DNA of 64,000 bases from Azolla caroliniana (Eukaryota; Polypodiophyta): positions 3,472,001 to 3,536,000 of the forward strand of contig JBHGNT010000021.1 in the NCBI GenBank assembly GCA_043228905.1. The letters run 5' to 3'. Positions 51,234 through 61,635 of the stretch are shown here, in pieces. The notes beneath the pieces are model-generated. The model was given only the letters and a program-made list of their open reading frames with translations. It did no database searches and was not told the origin of the DNA. The first letter of the stretch is position 1. The number at the start of each line of letters is the position of its first letter. Made by a program: the position numbers and the translations under genes.

Positions 51234-51255
51234 GCGCGTAACAACGCGACAACGG

Positions 51256-52125
51256 CTACAACCTTTATAAGGTTGTTAGACTAATCATTTTGTCATGTAT
51301 GTGGAATTTCTACTAATGAAGAATATGTTTTTGGGAAAAAAAAAACTTTGTGCACCATACTCAAATTTTTGAGCTGAAAAATCTATTGCGACCATAGTAT
51401 GAACCATATGTACCATACGTACAATCATTCGAGTATGATAAACACCCAGAAGAATGGTAAATACCATACTTTTGGATTAACTATTTATTATGAGGTAAAT
51501 AAACCTAAAAAACGGAATTTTAAACAAAAAATAACCTTAAAAAAAGGGGGAAAAAAACTGAAGAATGTTTGAATAATATTTGCATTCGTTTTCCAACGTA
51601 GGAAAACGAATGTTATGCTAGATGAACACGAAGTTTACGGACTATGATTGTGACCTCAATCGATTATGACGGGATTATGACTCACTTTAGATAGTAGGCT
51701 TACCAAAACAATAATCCTTGTAAGTATTAAATTATTGTATCATATTCAAAGGTTTAAGAACTAATTTAGATCACGACTCCGTTACATGGAGTGGCCAAAC
51801 CAGTTCAACTTTGAAACTCCCAAATTGGTTAAATTTGCTTAATCGGTTTGGTTTGGACAAGAACAAACCGGTTAAGCTAAAATTGTACCATTGTTAGGGA
51901 GAGGGAGGGAGAGATTTTTATTAATATTTCTAAACCTTTTACAAAGGTTATTCTGACTCATTGTAACATATTCCTAGAGCTAAATCTTAAGCATATTTTC
52001 TTTTATTATAATTAGCACAAAAGGGCAATAGAAGCATGTGAAAGGAACCAAAACGGTTTCCAACTTGTAGAAAAGGGCAAGTGCTCTATTGTAAAAGCGG
52101 CCTTTGGGTGCCCTAACTTTGGGGC
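51256..52125. other. Spacer between elements D and A
   Basis: AT-rich DNA with host-like composition. No gene or repeat is recognised. Confidence 0.45.
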
Positions 52126-52384
52126 TACCTTTTGGCTATCTACTTGGAAGTTTGCGAGGCGGTGGTTTGGGCCGTATGTGGTGACAAGCGCCAACGACAA
52201 TGCGGTATACCATCTAGCAAAGCTCGAGGGGACGAGGATCATGGTACCGGTTGTGGGTAAACAGATCAAAGCGTTTAAGAAGCGACACGAGTCGGAACCA
52301 GATCCGGAGGTGGAAGAAGAAGATGACGAGACTGAGGAGCCGGACGAGGACCTGATCGATGACGGATTGGAGGAGGAGGAGTAA
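52126..52384 (+). pseudogene. Element A: end of a gypsy integrase ORF
   Basis: The frame gives KFARRWFGPYVVTSANDNAV, YHLAKLEGTRIMVPVVGKQI, KAFKKRHESEPDPEVEEEDD and an acidic end with a stop at 52384. It aligns with the last 80 residues of pol of element C (KFARRWFGPYVVRSANDNGT). Everything upstream is missing, so A is a truncated older relative on the plus strand. Confidence 0.8.
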
Positions 52385-52457
52385 GGAATGACCAGGAATC
52401 CTCACTGCTTCACTAGATCAACACATACTGAAGGATGTGCGGTTTGGTGGGGGTGGA

Positions 52458-53395
52458 TGTCGTAAAGGATTCTGGCCATATGGGGAAAAACGGAGTCGGA
52501 TACATGTGAACGGGGGTGTACAAGGACGCACACAAATGAGTCCTTACATGCACATAAAACCTTAAAAATAACATAGGACTAATAAGTACTAGACAATGTG
52601 ATTTGGATGGGTACTTTAATGACCCACAAATTGAGAGGAATAAAAGTGTGTGATGGGAAAAAATTATGCAAAAGGATCTCTGACGAAAATGGTTGTCTTT
52701 ATGACTGATGTAACGACCTCTCCTTGAGCCATAAAGAGAGAGGACCAAGGGAGAAAAAGTGAGCCATTGACGGTTTTGGAGAACAAAGTGATGTCAGATT
52801 GAGCTCTGCAGGTTTCTAGCTTTTGTTCTGTCATTCCAATGAGCTTCCGCGATGCCTCTATTTGCGCTGGAAGCCCTTGTGCTCCTGATTAGAGGCTCAC
52901 TAGTGCCCGCGTGGGTGTGTTAAGAGCTCGAAGCTCTGTTACTAGCTGAGTCTGGGTGTATCTCCCTCTGTCTCAGTTTAATTGATTATCTCTGTTGTAC
53001 GCTGATTTCTCTGTGTCATTGTGTGAGTCTTTGTCTCTACTTGTATTCTTGTCTCTGTTCCCTCTCACCTATGTGTGTACTCGAGCATCTGAGCCCATGA
53101 GCTCATCGTTTTTACCCGGTGAGAGGTCCATAATTGTTTGGGTGTTAGGACAGTTTGAATGGCTAAGCATGTGTGCTCATCGCACCAGAATCCGACGTCA
53201 ATGTTGGAGCAGAGTGTGTGTCCAAGCCCATGTGTTGACCATCCGGTCTCTAGAGACGTTTTGGATTAGCTACGCGTCTTCGCCGCGTTTCAGTGAAGTT
53301 ATCCGGAAATGAGCCAGGTAGTCATTCTCTCCCACTTCTCTTATTGGTTCCTTCTTCCGAGACCCTGGTGGTCCCCCGGTGGTCCCGCTCTATTT
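52458..53395 (+). repeat. Element A LTR, first copy
   Basis: It starts TGTCGTAAAGGATTCTGG directly after a purine tract (GGTGGGGGTGGA). It contains GACTGATGTAACGACCTCTC before a TATA-poor region and CGAGACC...GGTCCCGC near the end, the same order as in LTRs of B and C. The right border is approximate. Confidence 0.65.
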
Positions 53396-54090
53396 CAACG
53401 TATACTCACAAAAAACCGGGATAGTGTGAATGAGGGTGTGCAAGTATGCACATGAACAAGGACTAATGTACAAAGAAATGTAGATATAGGTAGAGTATTT
53501 ATAAGTACTAGGTAGAGTAGTTAATGGGTACTTTAATGTCCCATAGAAAGAGAGGAATAATGGGATATGATGTGAGAGAGAATTGAGGAAGAATCGCTAA
53601 CATAAAATGGCTCTCATTAAGCATGATGTAACGGCCTCCCCTTGGTGCTATAAAAGGGGAGGTTTGAACTGTTGCAAGGGGGTACCGCGTTTGGGAGGGA
53701 GGAAGTGTTGCCATATTTCAGAGTTGACTGTTCACTTCCTGTCTTTGTCGTTGTATTGCGAGGCCTCTATTTGCGTTGGAAGCCCGAGTACTCCCGATCA
53801 GAGGCTCGCTGATGTCTGAGGGGTGTGTGAGTTGAGAGCTTAAAGCTCTATTGTCGACCGAGTCTGGTTGTACCTCTCTTTGTATGTTAGTTAATCGATT
53901 TGTCTTGTTGCATCTAGTTTTTTTTGTTTCTTGCGTGCCTCCTAATTTCGGTCACATTCTCGTCTCTGTTTCCCCTTTACCCATGTGTATACCCGAGCAT
54001 CTGAGTCGTGTGCTCTTCATCCGGTGTCCAAGGACTGGTCTGGAACAGTATACGCATTTGAGCCCATTGTCGTAGTATTCCGTGTGGATG
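53396..54090 (+). repeat. Element A LTR, second copy, cut by element B
   Basis: The sequence aligns with 52490-53300 (GGTACTTTAATG.CC, GATGTAACGGCCTCC, GCCTCTATTTGCGTTGGAAG, TACCCGAGCATCTGAG). A TATA box (GCTATAAAAGG) is at about 53650. It lacks the first about 30 bp, and its end is replaced by the LTR of B from 54091. Confidence 0.65.
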
Positions 54091-54885
54091 TGTCGAAACG
54101 GGGCGGGACCACGAGGGTCTTGGACCAAGGAGCCGGTGTGAGTAGGAAGGTTGTCCAGATCAGTTAGCGATTACGAGTCTGGTCCGAACTAGTTCCCGGA
54201 TGTCGGACGGTGAGCACACACACTCGGGTACGCGTATTGTTCTTTACCGGGAGCCGGCTGGCAGCGATGAGCTCTTGGCGCCATGCAAACAGAAACACAA
54301 CACAATAGGGATAGACTAGAAACAAGAACACGGGAAATCCGAAACACACGGGGAGACTCAACAAACCAACGATTAACAAAGGAAATTGGAAGGATTACAA
54401 CCGACCGTGGCCGGCAAAAGAGCTTTGACCTCACTGTAAATACTCACACACACTAGCGGGTCTCCAATCGGGAGCACACAGGCTACCAGCTCGAAGCGGA
54501 GGCCTCGCAGTATGAGGATAGGGGAAACCGGAAAACGGGGAACAAGAAATAAGCCTACAGAGCTTGATCCAGAAGCACTTCGTCCTCCCAAAATGTGTAT
54601 ACCCAAACAATCTCAAACCTCCCCCTTTTATAGCACAAAAGGGAGACTATTACATCGTGATCAATGTCAGAGATTCTCCCCGATTTCTTCACATCAAATC
54701 CCCGTATCCTCTCTATCCGTGGGGGGTCTTTAAAGCCCCATTAAATCCTAATCCCTACTGCTTACTAGTCCTATGCTATTTACATATGTTTGTACATAAA
54801 GACTTAAATTTTGTGTGCATCTGTGCACACACCCGTTAATGCGCATCCAGCTCCGTTTCTTTCTATGGCCGGAATCATTCACGAC
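54091..54885 (-). repeat. 3' LTR of element B
   Basis: 795 bp on the minus strand, beginning TGTCGTGAATGATTCCGG and ending TTCGACA. A TATA box (GTGCTATAAAAGG on the minus strand) is at about 54624-54636. The purine tract GGTGGGGATGGA precedes it on the minus strand. Confidence 0.75.
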
Positions 54886-54958
54886 ATCCATCCCCACCAA
54901 ACCGCACATCCTCTGGTATGTGCCAATTAGTGTAGTTGTGGGGATTCCGGCGTAGCTT

Positions 54959-56191
54959 TCACTCGTCCTCTCCTGGATCGTCACTGATTAGGTCTTCTTC
55001 CAGCTCCTCGCTCTCACTCCCGCCTTCTCCCGGCTCTAGATATGGTTCTGGCTCGTACTGCTTCTTGAAGGCCTTTATCCGCTTCCCCACCACCGGTACC
55101 GCAATCCTCGTCCCGTCAAGCTCGACAAGATGGTATGTCGCATTGTCATTGGAGGTTGTCACCACGTACAACCCGAATCACGTCCTCGCAAACTTCCGGG
55201 TCGATTGGTGCTGGTTACAAGGTTGTTGTTGTAGACCAACACCCAATCGTCCTCTTTGATCTTCTCCGGCCGGAGTCGGTGTGTTCGGTCGAACCGGCCC
55301 TTGTTCTTCTTCCATGCCTCTTCTATCATTGCCGTCGCTCGTCCCACGTCCTCCGGCCTTTGCTCGAGCTGTTGAATTCATGCCGCAAGCAACTCTTCCC
55401 GGCTCACCTCTCCCGACCAGTTGACCGCCAACCACAAAGAAATCGTCCTCTGCACTGGCATGATCGGCTTCTGTCCGAACATCAGCTCAGTCGACATGTA
55501 TCCCGTCACCGAAATGTGCGTAGTTCGGTCAGCCCATAAAGCGTAAGGCAGTAGTCTCGCCCAGTCCATTGCATGCCCTCACTAATGCTTTCACAATTGG
55601 TCCGTGTCTATGCTTGATCTTCCCATTGGCTTCTGGATTGTATGTCGTTGTGAGGGACAACTTGACCCCTAGCCTGTCAAACAACTCTTCGGCTTCTTGC
55701 GCATCTAGCTCCCCTTGGTCGGCCACGATCCTACTCACACACCCATACCGGCAAATCACATCTTCGATCAGGAACCGACATACGGCTGCGGTTGTCTTGT
55801 TCGTAAATGCTCAGCCCTTCACCTGATTCGTGAGGTCTTCTCTCGCAAGCACTAGGTACTGTATCTTTCCTACACCCATCGACATTGTTACTAAATCGAC
55901 CATCTACTTGAAGTGTATGGCTGGCGGGTAGGTCGGGTGTAGCTCGTCGCGGTGCCGGATACCGGAATGCATTTGACAGCTTTTGCATGTTGCCACGAAA
56001 TGATGCGTGTCGCGATACATTCCAGCCACCAATACTTCTCCTTCAATTTCTCGAATGTGGCCCATGTTCCCCGGTGTCCGGACCAAGGGCCCTCATGGAA
56101 TTCTGATAGGAGCACCGCTTGCTCTTCTTTCTTCGTCACCACCCAGAGTGGTGTGCCAGTTCGTCTCTTTAGGTGTTCCATATCTTACCGT
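54959..56191 (-). pseudogene. Integrase part of element B pol (damaged)
   Basis: Minus-strand patches in different frames give the zinc-finger start (EFHEGPWSGHRGTWATFEKL), a CKSCQMH block, the second Asp region (IVADQGELDAQEAEELFDRL), YNPEANGKI, and the end segment YVVTTSNDNATYHLVELDGT with an acidic tail. They match C in order. Several frame changes and the change of GKVERGHG to GKIKHRHG, which loses the third catalytic acid, show that it is inactive. Confidence 0.75.
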
Positions 56192-56984
56192 TGTCGAGAT
56201 ATTACGCAAGTGCGTGTGAAAATGAGGCGGGACCGCGGGGGTCTCGAACCAAAGAGCAAGCAAGGGAGGAGAAAGAGAGAGAACCGGCTACGCAGGACCG
56301 GGGATACGCAGGGACACGGCCCTTCAGCACGGAGAACGCGAACAGACACCGACACAGACAGATGCGAATGACTAAATATGTGTATTAACAAAAATGGCTA
56401 ACACGACTACAACCCTCGATGGGGCACAGGTTGGTTACAACCGAACAGGCCGGCGAACAGATGCCGATGCCTGTTCGCTTCGACGCACAAACGGGGTAGC
56501 AGGTCGGAGGTGCTGCCGGAAGCACTCGGCGTTCCTCGAAACAGCGCGAGCCTCCTCGGAACCCTGCACAGGAGCTATGGAGCTCGAGAAGGAAGGAAAC
56601 ACAGAGAGAGAGAGAGAGAAGCGTCCAGAAACGGTCCGGCAGCACTTCGTCCTCTCCGCCCGAGATCCCTGCAACAGCTCTTTCCTGCTCCTTATATAGG
56701 CCGACGAGCAGGCCGTCATGTCAGCTTTATTCCCTGTCCCTTTTGGACAGGGATCCGCTCCGTTTTTCACGCATCCGCGTAGTTACGCCGCCGACTCGTA
56801 CAGTTCGCGCGCGCGACCGAAAAGACTGTTCGCGCAGTCTTTGTCTCCACTTGAGTTAGGGCCCGTTCCTGCCGATTATCCTCCTAATTCGCTTCTATGT
56901 ACAACTTGGAGCGTGCGCGCGTGAAGAACCGGTTCCCACGCCTTGGTGCGCCGATTCCGCCTATGGACGGTTTTCTTCACGACA
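56192..56984 (-). repeat. 3' LTR of element C
   Basis: 793 bp. On the minus strand it has the TATA box CCTATATAAGG at about 56691-56701, preceded by a TGACATGACGGCC block that recurs (as GATGTAACGGCC) in the LTRs of A. The short frames within it are present twice because both LTRs contain them, and they encode nothing recognisable. Confidence 0.9.
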
Positions 56985-57055
56985 TCCGCCCCTACCTAAC
57001 CGCGCATCCTCCGGTATGCGCCAAGAGAGTTGGGACGGAGAAAACCGGCCCGTCT

Positions 57056-60000
57056 TCATTCCTCGCCCGTCGGTTCTTCCTCGTTTCCGGATCGTTCGTC
57101 ACTGCTGACTAGGAGAGCCGGGTCCGGCTCGTCGTCATGTCGCTTCTTGAACGCTTTGATCCGCTTCCCTGCAACCGGTATCGCCACTCTCGTGCCGTCA
57201 AGTTCCGCCAGGTGATATGTCCCGTTGTCATTGGCGCTCCGTACCACGTAAGGCCCGAACCACCTTCGTGCAAACTTCCGTGTAGCCCGGTGCTGGTTGT
57301 CGAGGCTGCTATCGTAGACGAGCACCCAGTCACCTTCTTCGATTTTCTTCGGTCGGAGCCGGTGCGTTCGGTCGAACCTGGCTTTGTTCTTCTTCCTCGC
57401 CACCCGGAGCCTCTCCGCAGCCAGTTCCACGTCCTCCGGTCTCCGCTCGAGCTGTCGTATACGCGCGGCCAACAACTCCTCCCGGCTCATCTCGTCCCTC
57501 CAGTCGACCGTTGCCCACGAGGAGATCGTCCGTTCCATCGGCATGATCGGCTTCTGGCCGAACATGAGCTCCGTCGGCATGTACCCGGTTACCGAACTGT
57601 GCGTGGTCCGGTCTGCCCACAAAGCATAAGGTAGCAGCCGCGGCCAGTTACCGACTTGGCCTCCGCATGCCCGAACCAACGCCTTGACGATCGGTCCGTG
57701 TCCGCGCTCCACCTTTCCATTCGCCTCCGGATTGTACGCAGTGGTGAGCGAGAGCTTGACTCCCAGCCGGTCGAACAGCTCCGCGGCTTCTTCGGCGTCC
57801 AACTCCCCTCGGTCAGCCACGATCTTCCCGACGCACCCGTACCGGCATATCACGTCCTCAATTAGGAACCGGCATACGGCCGCGGTCGTTTTGTTCGGAA
57901 GGGCCCGGCCTTCCACCTGGTTCGTCAGATCCTCCCGCGCTAGGACCAGGTACCGCATTTGTCCCACTCCCATTGGCATCGTTACCAGATCTACCATCCA
58001 TTTGAAATGGATGGCCGGAGGGTACGTAGGGTGAAGCTCGTCTCGATGTCGGACTATGGAGTGCATCTGGCAGCTCTCGCAAGTTGTCACGAACTGATGC
58101 ACGTCCTGGTACTGCCCCGGCCACCAATACTTCCCCTTCAGTTTCTCAAACGTAGCCCAAGTTCCACGGTGTCCAGCCCAAGGGCTGTCGTGGTAGGCCG
58201 TCAGCAGCTCCTCCTGTTCTTCCTTCATCGCCACCACCCGGAGCGGAGCGCCGTCCCTCTTCTTCGGGTGCTTCCATAGATAGCCATCCCGGAGGAAGAA
58301 CCGGTACGCTTTCTTCCGGATCCGGTTGGCCTCGTCCTTCGTCCATGACGCATCGGGCGTCATTGTTTTCAAAAACCCACCGATCTGCAGCCACTCCCCG
58401 TCGTACTTGCTCGCGTCGAAGTCGTTGAGCGCCGGAGTGCTTGTTCCGCCGGTTGTTACATACGCAGTCTCGAAAAAGTCCACGCCGACCTCTTCGTCCT
58501 CCGAGACCATGCCGCCCTCGTCATCGAATCTCGCCCTTGAAAGCATGTCGGCCATGGCGTTGTCTTTCCCGGAAATGTGTCGTATTACCGGGTCTAGGGA
58601 CTTGATGTACGCTATCCACCTGAGCATTGCCAGGTCCGGCGTCGCGCATCCGGAAACCATGCCGAGAATCGGCATGCAATCCGTCTCTATGATTACCTCC
58701 GTCCCGATCAGATAGTCCTTGTCGGCCTTCACCGCCGAAACGATACCCCAGAGTTCGCGTTCGCTGAGGACCTTCGCGCCGAATCGGATCGGAAACCGAT
58801 TGCCGTCCTCGTCTTCTTGGTTGACGACCCACCCGATTCCGGTCGGACTCGTGTCAACCGTCACGTACACTGGGGCGCCCTTCCTGTAGACGGCCTTTCG
58901 GAGCGCCGGTGCTGCCGAAAGAGCCTCCTTCAGCTTCCGGACCGACTCCGTGTGCTTGTCTAGCCACTCGAATCTTCGCCCTTTTCTCAATAATCCGTAT
59001 AACGGCTCCGCAACGTGGGCGTAATGCGGGATCCATATGTGGTAGAATGCGCATGCCCCCAGGAATCTTCGTACTTCCGTGACCGAGCTGCAGTCGGGCT
59101 TCATCGCGGAGATGGCTTCCACCTTTGCCGGAGACGGTTTCCGGCCATATGGCCCACATAAGTGTCCGACCACCATGATTTCCGACTGCCCGAAGGCTGA
59201 TTTCTCCCCCGAGAAGGTGAGTCTCGCATCCTCTAGCCTTTGCAGCACCTTCTCGCAGTCGTCGATGTGCGTCGCCACGAATCGCCGGCATCCGTCCGGC
59301 CCGATCGTCTCGTCCTTTTCTTCCACCGGGCATCCCTTGATCGGGATGTCGTCCAGAAACGGCATGGTGATGTCCGGGATACAGTCCCTCAGAACCTTGT
59401 TCATCGCATTCACCATGTGGGCCACCGAGTTGGTCCCTCCTTGCGGCAGTGTACACATCCGAACTAGGCCGAGGGGAGTTCGCATCGTCGTAATGTCTCT
59501 GCTCTCCACGGCTAGCTGGAACTGGTCGTACCCTGAGTATAGATCCCCGACCGAGTAAATTGACCTTCCGGCGAAGGCCTCCGCGAACTCGTCTGTGGTC
59601 GGTCCGATCCCTGCGTTCCGAATGGTCACTCGATTGACCGGCTGCAGGTCCTGGATGAAGCGCAACGAACCGTTTTTCTTCGGTACGGTAAACCATCGAT
59701 TCGAATATGGGGCGCTCGACGGCTCGAGAATTCCCATATCAACTTTCTGCCTCAGCAGCTCCATCAACTTCGGGATGTGAGCTCTCGGAACCGGGATTGG
59801 CTTGAGATTCCACGGTACATGCGGTACCGTGAATATCACCATTGGCTCCACGATCGTCGGGTCAACGCACCCGATTTCCTCCGGCGAGAATGCGAAGGCT
59901 TTCCCGTGCCTTCCGAGCATTCTCCGAAACCGGTCTTCCTCCGCCGGCAGTAGGAACCCGCCCCCACCGATTTTGAGCTCTCGGAGCGTCTCGTCGGTGA

Positions 60001-60292
60001 AGGTGTGTCCTATGCAGGCCGGATCTCGTAGACTAGGGTCCGATGCAACCCCTTTGATTCTCGACGCGCTGTCCTCCGGTAAGGGTGCCGCGACTGGCCT
60101 TACCTTCCGGTCCACAGTCTTGTACTTGGTGCTTACGTGGGCCGTCCGAACTGACTCGAGCCCTCGACCGAAGTCCGCGATGACTCCGTACATCTCCTCG
60201 GAACACACCGGTATCGTCCGGTCTTCGTTAAGGCCTTCTTCGACTACCTTTCCCAGCATTCCCAAGGTGTCGTCGAATGAGACCGCCTCCAC
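57056..60292 (-). CDS. pol: Element C pol: reverse transcriptase, RNase H, integrase
   Basis: 1078 aa counted from a GTG. The frame is open about 230 nt further upstream, to a TAA at 60526-60524, so the true product probably starts by -1 frameshift. RT is at about 165-345, with FTVPKKNGSLRFIQDLQPVN, VGDLYSGYDQ (first catalytic Asp) and PFLDDIPIKG (two catalytic Asp). RNase H is at about 470-590 (VTVDTSPTGIG, SERELWGI, ETDCMPI, NAMADMLSR). The integrase zinc finger has H..H and CESCQMH near 701-744. The core has D768, D827 (VADRGELDAEE) and E863 (NPEANGKVERGHG), a DD35E arrangement. The C-terminal part (WFGPYVVRSANDNGTYHLAE) has no chromodomain. No stop interrupts it. Confidence 0.92.
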   Translation of the reverse strand: MEAVSFDDTLGMLGKVVEEGLNEDRTIPVCSEEMYGVIADFGRGLESVRTAHVSTKYKTVDRKVRPVAAPLPEDSASRIKGVASDPSLRDPACIGHTFTDETLRELKIGGGGFLLPAEEDRFRRMLGRHGKAFAFSPEEIGCVDPTIVEPMVIFTVPHVPWNLKPIPVPRAHIPKLMELLRQKVDMGILEPSSAPYSNRWFTVPKKNGSLRFIQDLQPVNRVTIRNAGIGPTTDEFAEAFAGRSIYSVGDLYSGYDQFQLAVESRDITTMRTPLGLVRMCTLPQGGTNSVAHMVNAMNKVLRDCIPDITMPFLDDIPIKGCPVEEKDETIGPDGCRRFVATHIDDCEKVLQRLEDARLTFSGEKSAFGQSEIMVVGHLCGPYGRKPSPAKVEAISAMKPDCSSVTEVRRFLGACAFYHIWIPHYAHVAEPLYGLLRKGRRFEWLDKHTESVRKLKEALSAAPALRKAVYRKGAPVYVTVDTSPTGIGWVVNQEDEDGNRFPIRFGAKVLSERELWGIVSAVKADKDYLIGTEVIIETDCMPILGMVSGCATPDLAMLRWIAYIKSLDPVIRHISGKDNAMADMLSRARFDDEGGMVSEDEEVGVDFFETAYVTTGGTSTPALNDFDASKYDGEWLQIGGFLKTMTPDASWTKDEANRIRKKAYRFFLRDGYLWKHPKKRDGAPLRVVAMKEEQEELLTAYHDSPWAGHRGTWATFEKLKGKYWWPGQYQDVHQFVTTCESCQMHSIVRHRDELHPTYPPAIHFKWMVDLVTMPMGVGQMRYLVLAREDLTNQVEGRALPNKTTAAVCRFLIEDVICRYGCVGKIVADRGELDAEEAAELFDRLGVKLSLTTAYNPEANGKVERGHGPIVKALVRACGGQVGNWPRLLPYALWADRTTHSSVTGYMPTELMFGQKPIMPMERTISSWATVDWRDEMSREELLAARIRQLERRPEDVELAAERLRVARKKNKARFDRTHRLRPKKIEEGDWVLVYDSSLDNQHRATRKFARRWFGPYVVRSANDNGTYHLAELDGTRVAIPVAGKRIKAFKKRHDDEPDPALLVSSDERSGNEEEPTGEE

Positions 60293-60507
60293 GGCTCCGT
60301 TGATTTCCTCGTCGGGGCCGAGAACTCCGCACGCTCGAAGTCTCCCCTCCGCCTTTGTCTTCTCTCGGCCGCCGATGCCGACTATCGTACACGCTCCGCT
60401 GTCGGAGAAGCAAAATACCCTACCTGTCGTACACGGTTTTATCGTACAGATGTGGGGTTTTCCCGGAGCATCCGGACTGTCGCGGCCCCACGCCTTGGCA
60501 GCCCTCT

Positions 60508-60526
60508 CTAAAAATCCTCTCGGTTA
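60508..60526 (-). promoter_or_regulatory. Candidate -1 frameshift window between protease ORF and pol
   Basis: Minus strand: the pol frame has a stop (TAA, 60526-60524), then 16 nt (CCGAGAGGATTTTTAG) up to the stop of the protease ORF (TAG, 60510-60508). Only in this window can ribosomes pass from one frame to the other by a -1 step. It contains T5 directly before the stop, so a Phe-tRNA on TTT could slip back one base and still pair. Confidence 0.55.
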
Positions 60527-61629
60527 TCGGAACCGAGGGAGTCGCGGTTACGCTCGTGGTTCGGCCTAACCGTCAAAAACTGGACCGAATGGCGCCCGTC
60601 CTGGCTCTTGACCCGCGCATAGGCCGAACCATTGTCCAGCACCTTGGTCTCCATTCGCGCCGCCGTGATGTACGGCTCTCCCAGTATGACCGGATGCGAA
60701 GACGTCTCCTGCACGAAGAAGTGCTGGTCAATCTCGACGTCGCCGATCTTGACTCGCACATTCGGACAGGCCCCGTGCAGTTCCTCGGTGGCGCGCGTTG
60801 CTGCCCTTATTTTCCACCCGTGCTTGGTGTTGATCGGCCATTTGCCCTTCTTATAGAAGTCCATGGACATCAAATTGATCTCCGATCCGTGGTCTACCAA
60901 AGCTATCACCGGTTCCTGGACATCGCCGATCTTCACCGGGGTTTCCGTGGTCGCTCGGGCCCAGTGCGGTCTCGAATAGTGGCTTTCCGCCCACTCGTCT
61001 CCCAGCGCCATGTCGTCTAGGTGCGTCGTCCGCACTTCCACCGGTCTTTCCGGTTCTGTCTCCGTTGACAGCCTCTTCCGTTTCACCAAGTCCACGATGG
61101 AGTCGTGGAACTCCTTCTTGGCGATTCCCAGCACCTCCCGTAGCGACAGCTCCACCTTGCTGTCGAGGATCCGTTCCTCCAGGACCTTTCGTAAGTCCGT
61201 GGTTCTTTCTATCTCCGTCCCCAGACGGTACCCGCCCTTCTGGGGTTTATCTTGCGTACCGGCCCCGCCGGCTTCGTCCCGTCGTGGCCCGGACCGGGTC
61301 TTGTATCGTTGTGAGGGCCCGGTCGTCCCGGGTTTCCCCACCCGCTTCTCTTCTACCAGAGCCTCGTAGTTCCGGCAAGCGGCTTCCACGAAGCCCGTCT
61401 TTTCCTCGACCGGGTCGCTCCACCCGGTCATCTCCCGTACCCGTTTCTCCGCATGGTCCGATTCCTCCCTCTTCATCCTCGTATCGGCAAGGCCTTCCAG
61501 CACCGTCGGCCAGAATCCGGCTTTGCTTTCCCTTCGGGCCTCGTTGCCCCCGACTCGAATACCGGCCGACGCCGAGTAGTGGACGGTTTCCGCATGTCGG
61601 GCCGCCGCCTCTTCCATCAACCTCTTCAT
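60508..61629 (-). CDS. Element C linker plus aspartic protease ORF
   Basis: 373 aa. The first half is charged and of unknown function. Residues about 135-190 contain VELSLREVLGIAKKEFHDSI, a pattern I remember from the region before the protease of fungal gypsy polyproteins. The retropepsin is at about 235-340, with catalytic ALVDHGSEINLMS (residue about 246; D-H-G in place of the usual D-S/T-G), VKIGDVEIDQHFFV and HPVILGEPYI. The protease would cut the gag-pol product. The frame ends in TAG at a run of five T, with pol in the -1 frame. If the DHG variant is inactive, the copy would need help from another element. Confidence 0.8.
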   Translation of the reverse strand: MKRLMEEAAARHAETVHYSASAGIRVGGNEARRESKAGFWPTVLEGLADTRMKREESDHAEKRVREMTGWSDPVEEKTGFVEAACRNYEALVEEKRVGKPGTTGPSQRYKTRSGPRRDEAGGAGTQDKPQKGGYRLGTEIERTTDLRKVLEERILDSKVELSLREVLGIAKKEFHDSIVDLVKRKRLSTETEPERPVEVRTTHLDDMALGDEWAESHYSRPHWARATTETPVKIGDVQEPVIALVDHGSEINLMSMDFYKKGKWPINTKHGWKIRAATRATEELHGACPNVRVKIGDVEIDQHFFVQETSSHPVILGEPYITAARMETKVLDNGSAYARVKSQDGRHSVQFLTVRPNHERNRDSLGSDNREDF

Positions 61630-61635
61630 TCCGCC

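Larger units (their letters stand above)
45639..51251 (+). mobile_element. Non-autonomous gypsy-type LTR element D (gag only)
   Basis: The element starts TGTCGTGAAG and ends GCGACA, and is flanked by ACGG at 45635-45638 and 51252-51255, a 4-bp target duplication. The 5' LTR is 45639-46390. The PBS starts TGGTGAACCCGACGTG at 46396. A damaged gag begins at 46428. Then comes GC-rich repetitive DNA without pol, a polypurine tract (GGTGGGGGCGGA, 49885-49896) and the 3' LTR from 49897. That LTR is interrupted near its end by unit E. PBS and PPT match those of autonomous element C, so D was probably mobilised by C-type proteins. Confidence 0.85.
49897..51251 (+). repeat. 3' LTR of element D, interrupted by unit E
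   Basis: LTR sequence runs 49897-50444 and resumes at 51238 (or 51234, counting the duplicated GCGC) to 51251. Relative to the 5' LTR it lacks about 186 bp (the stretch 45740-45925 of the 5' LTR), including the TATA box. Confidence 0.75.

Noticed and set aside
60365-60390. SDSGA near the upstream part of the pol frame, like a retropepsin active site
   Set aside because: The real protease, with its flap and ILG block, is in the ORF before it. This one lacks the following retropepsin motifs.
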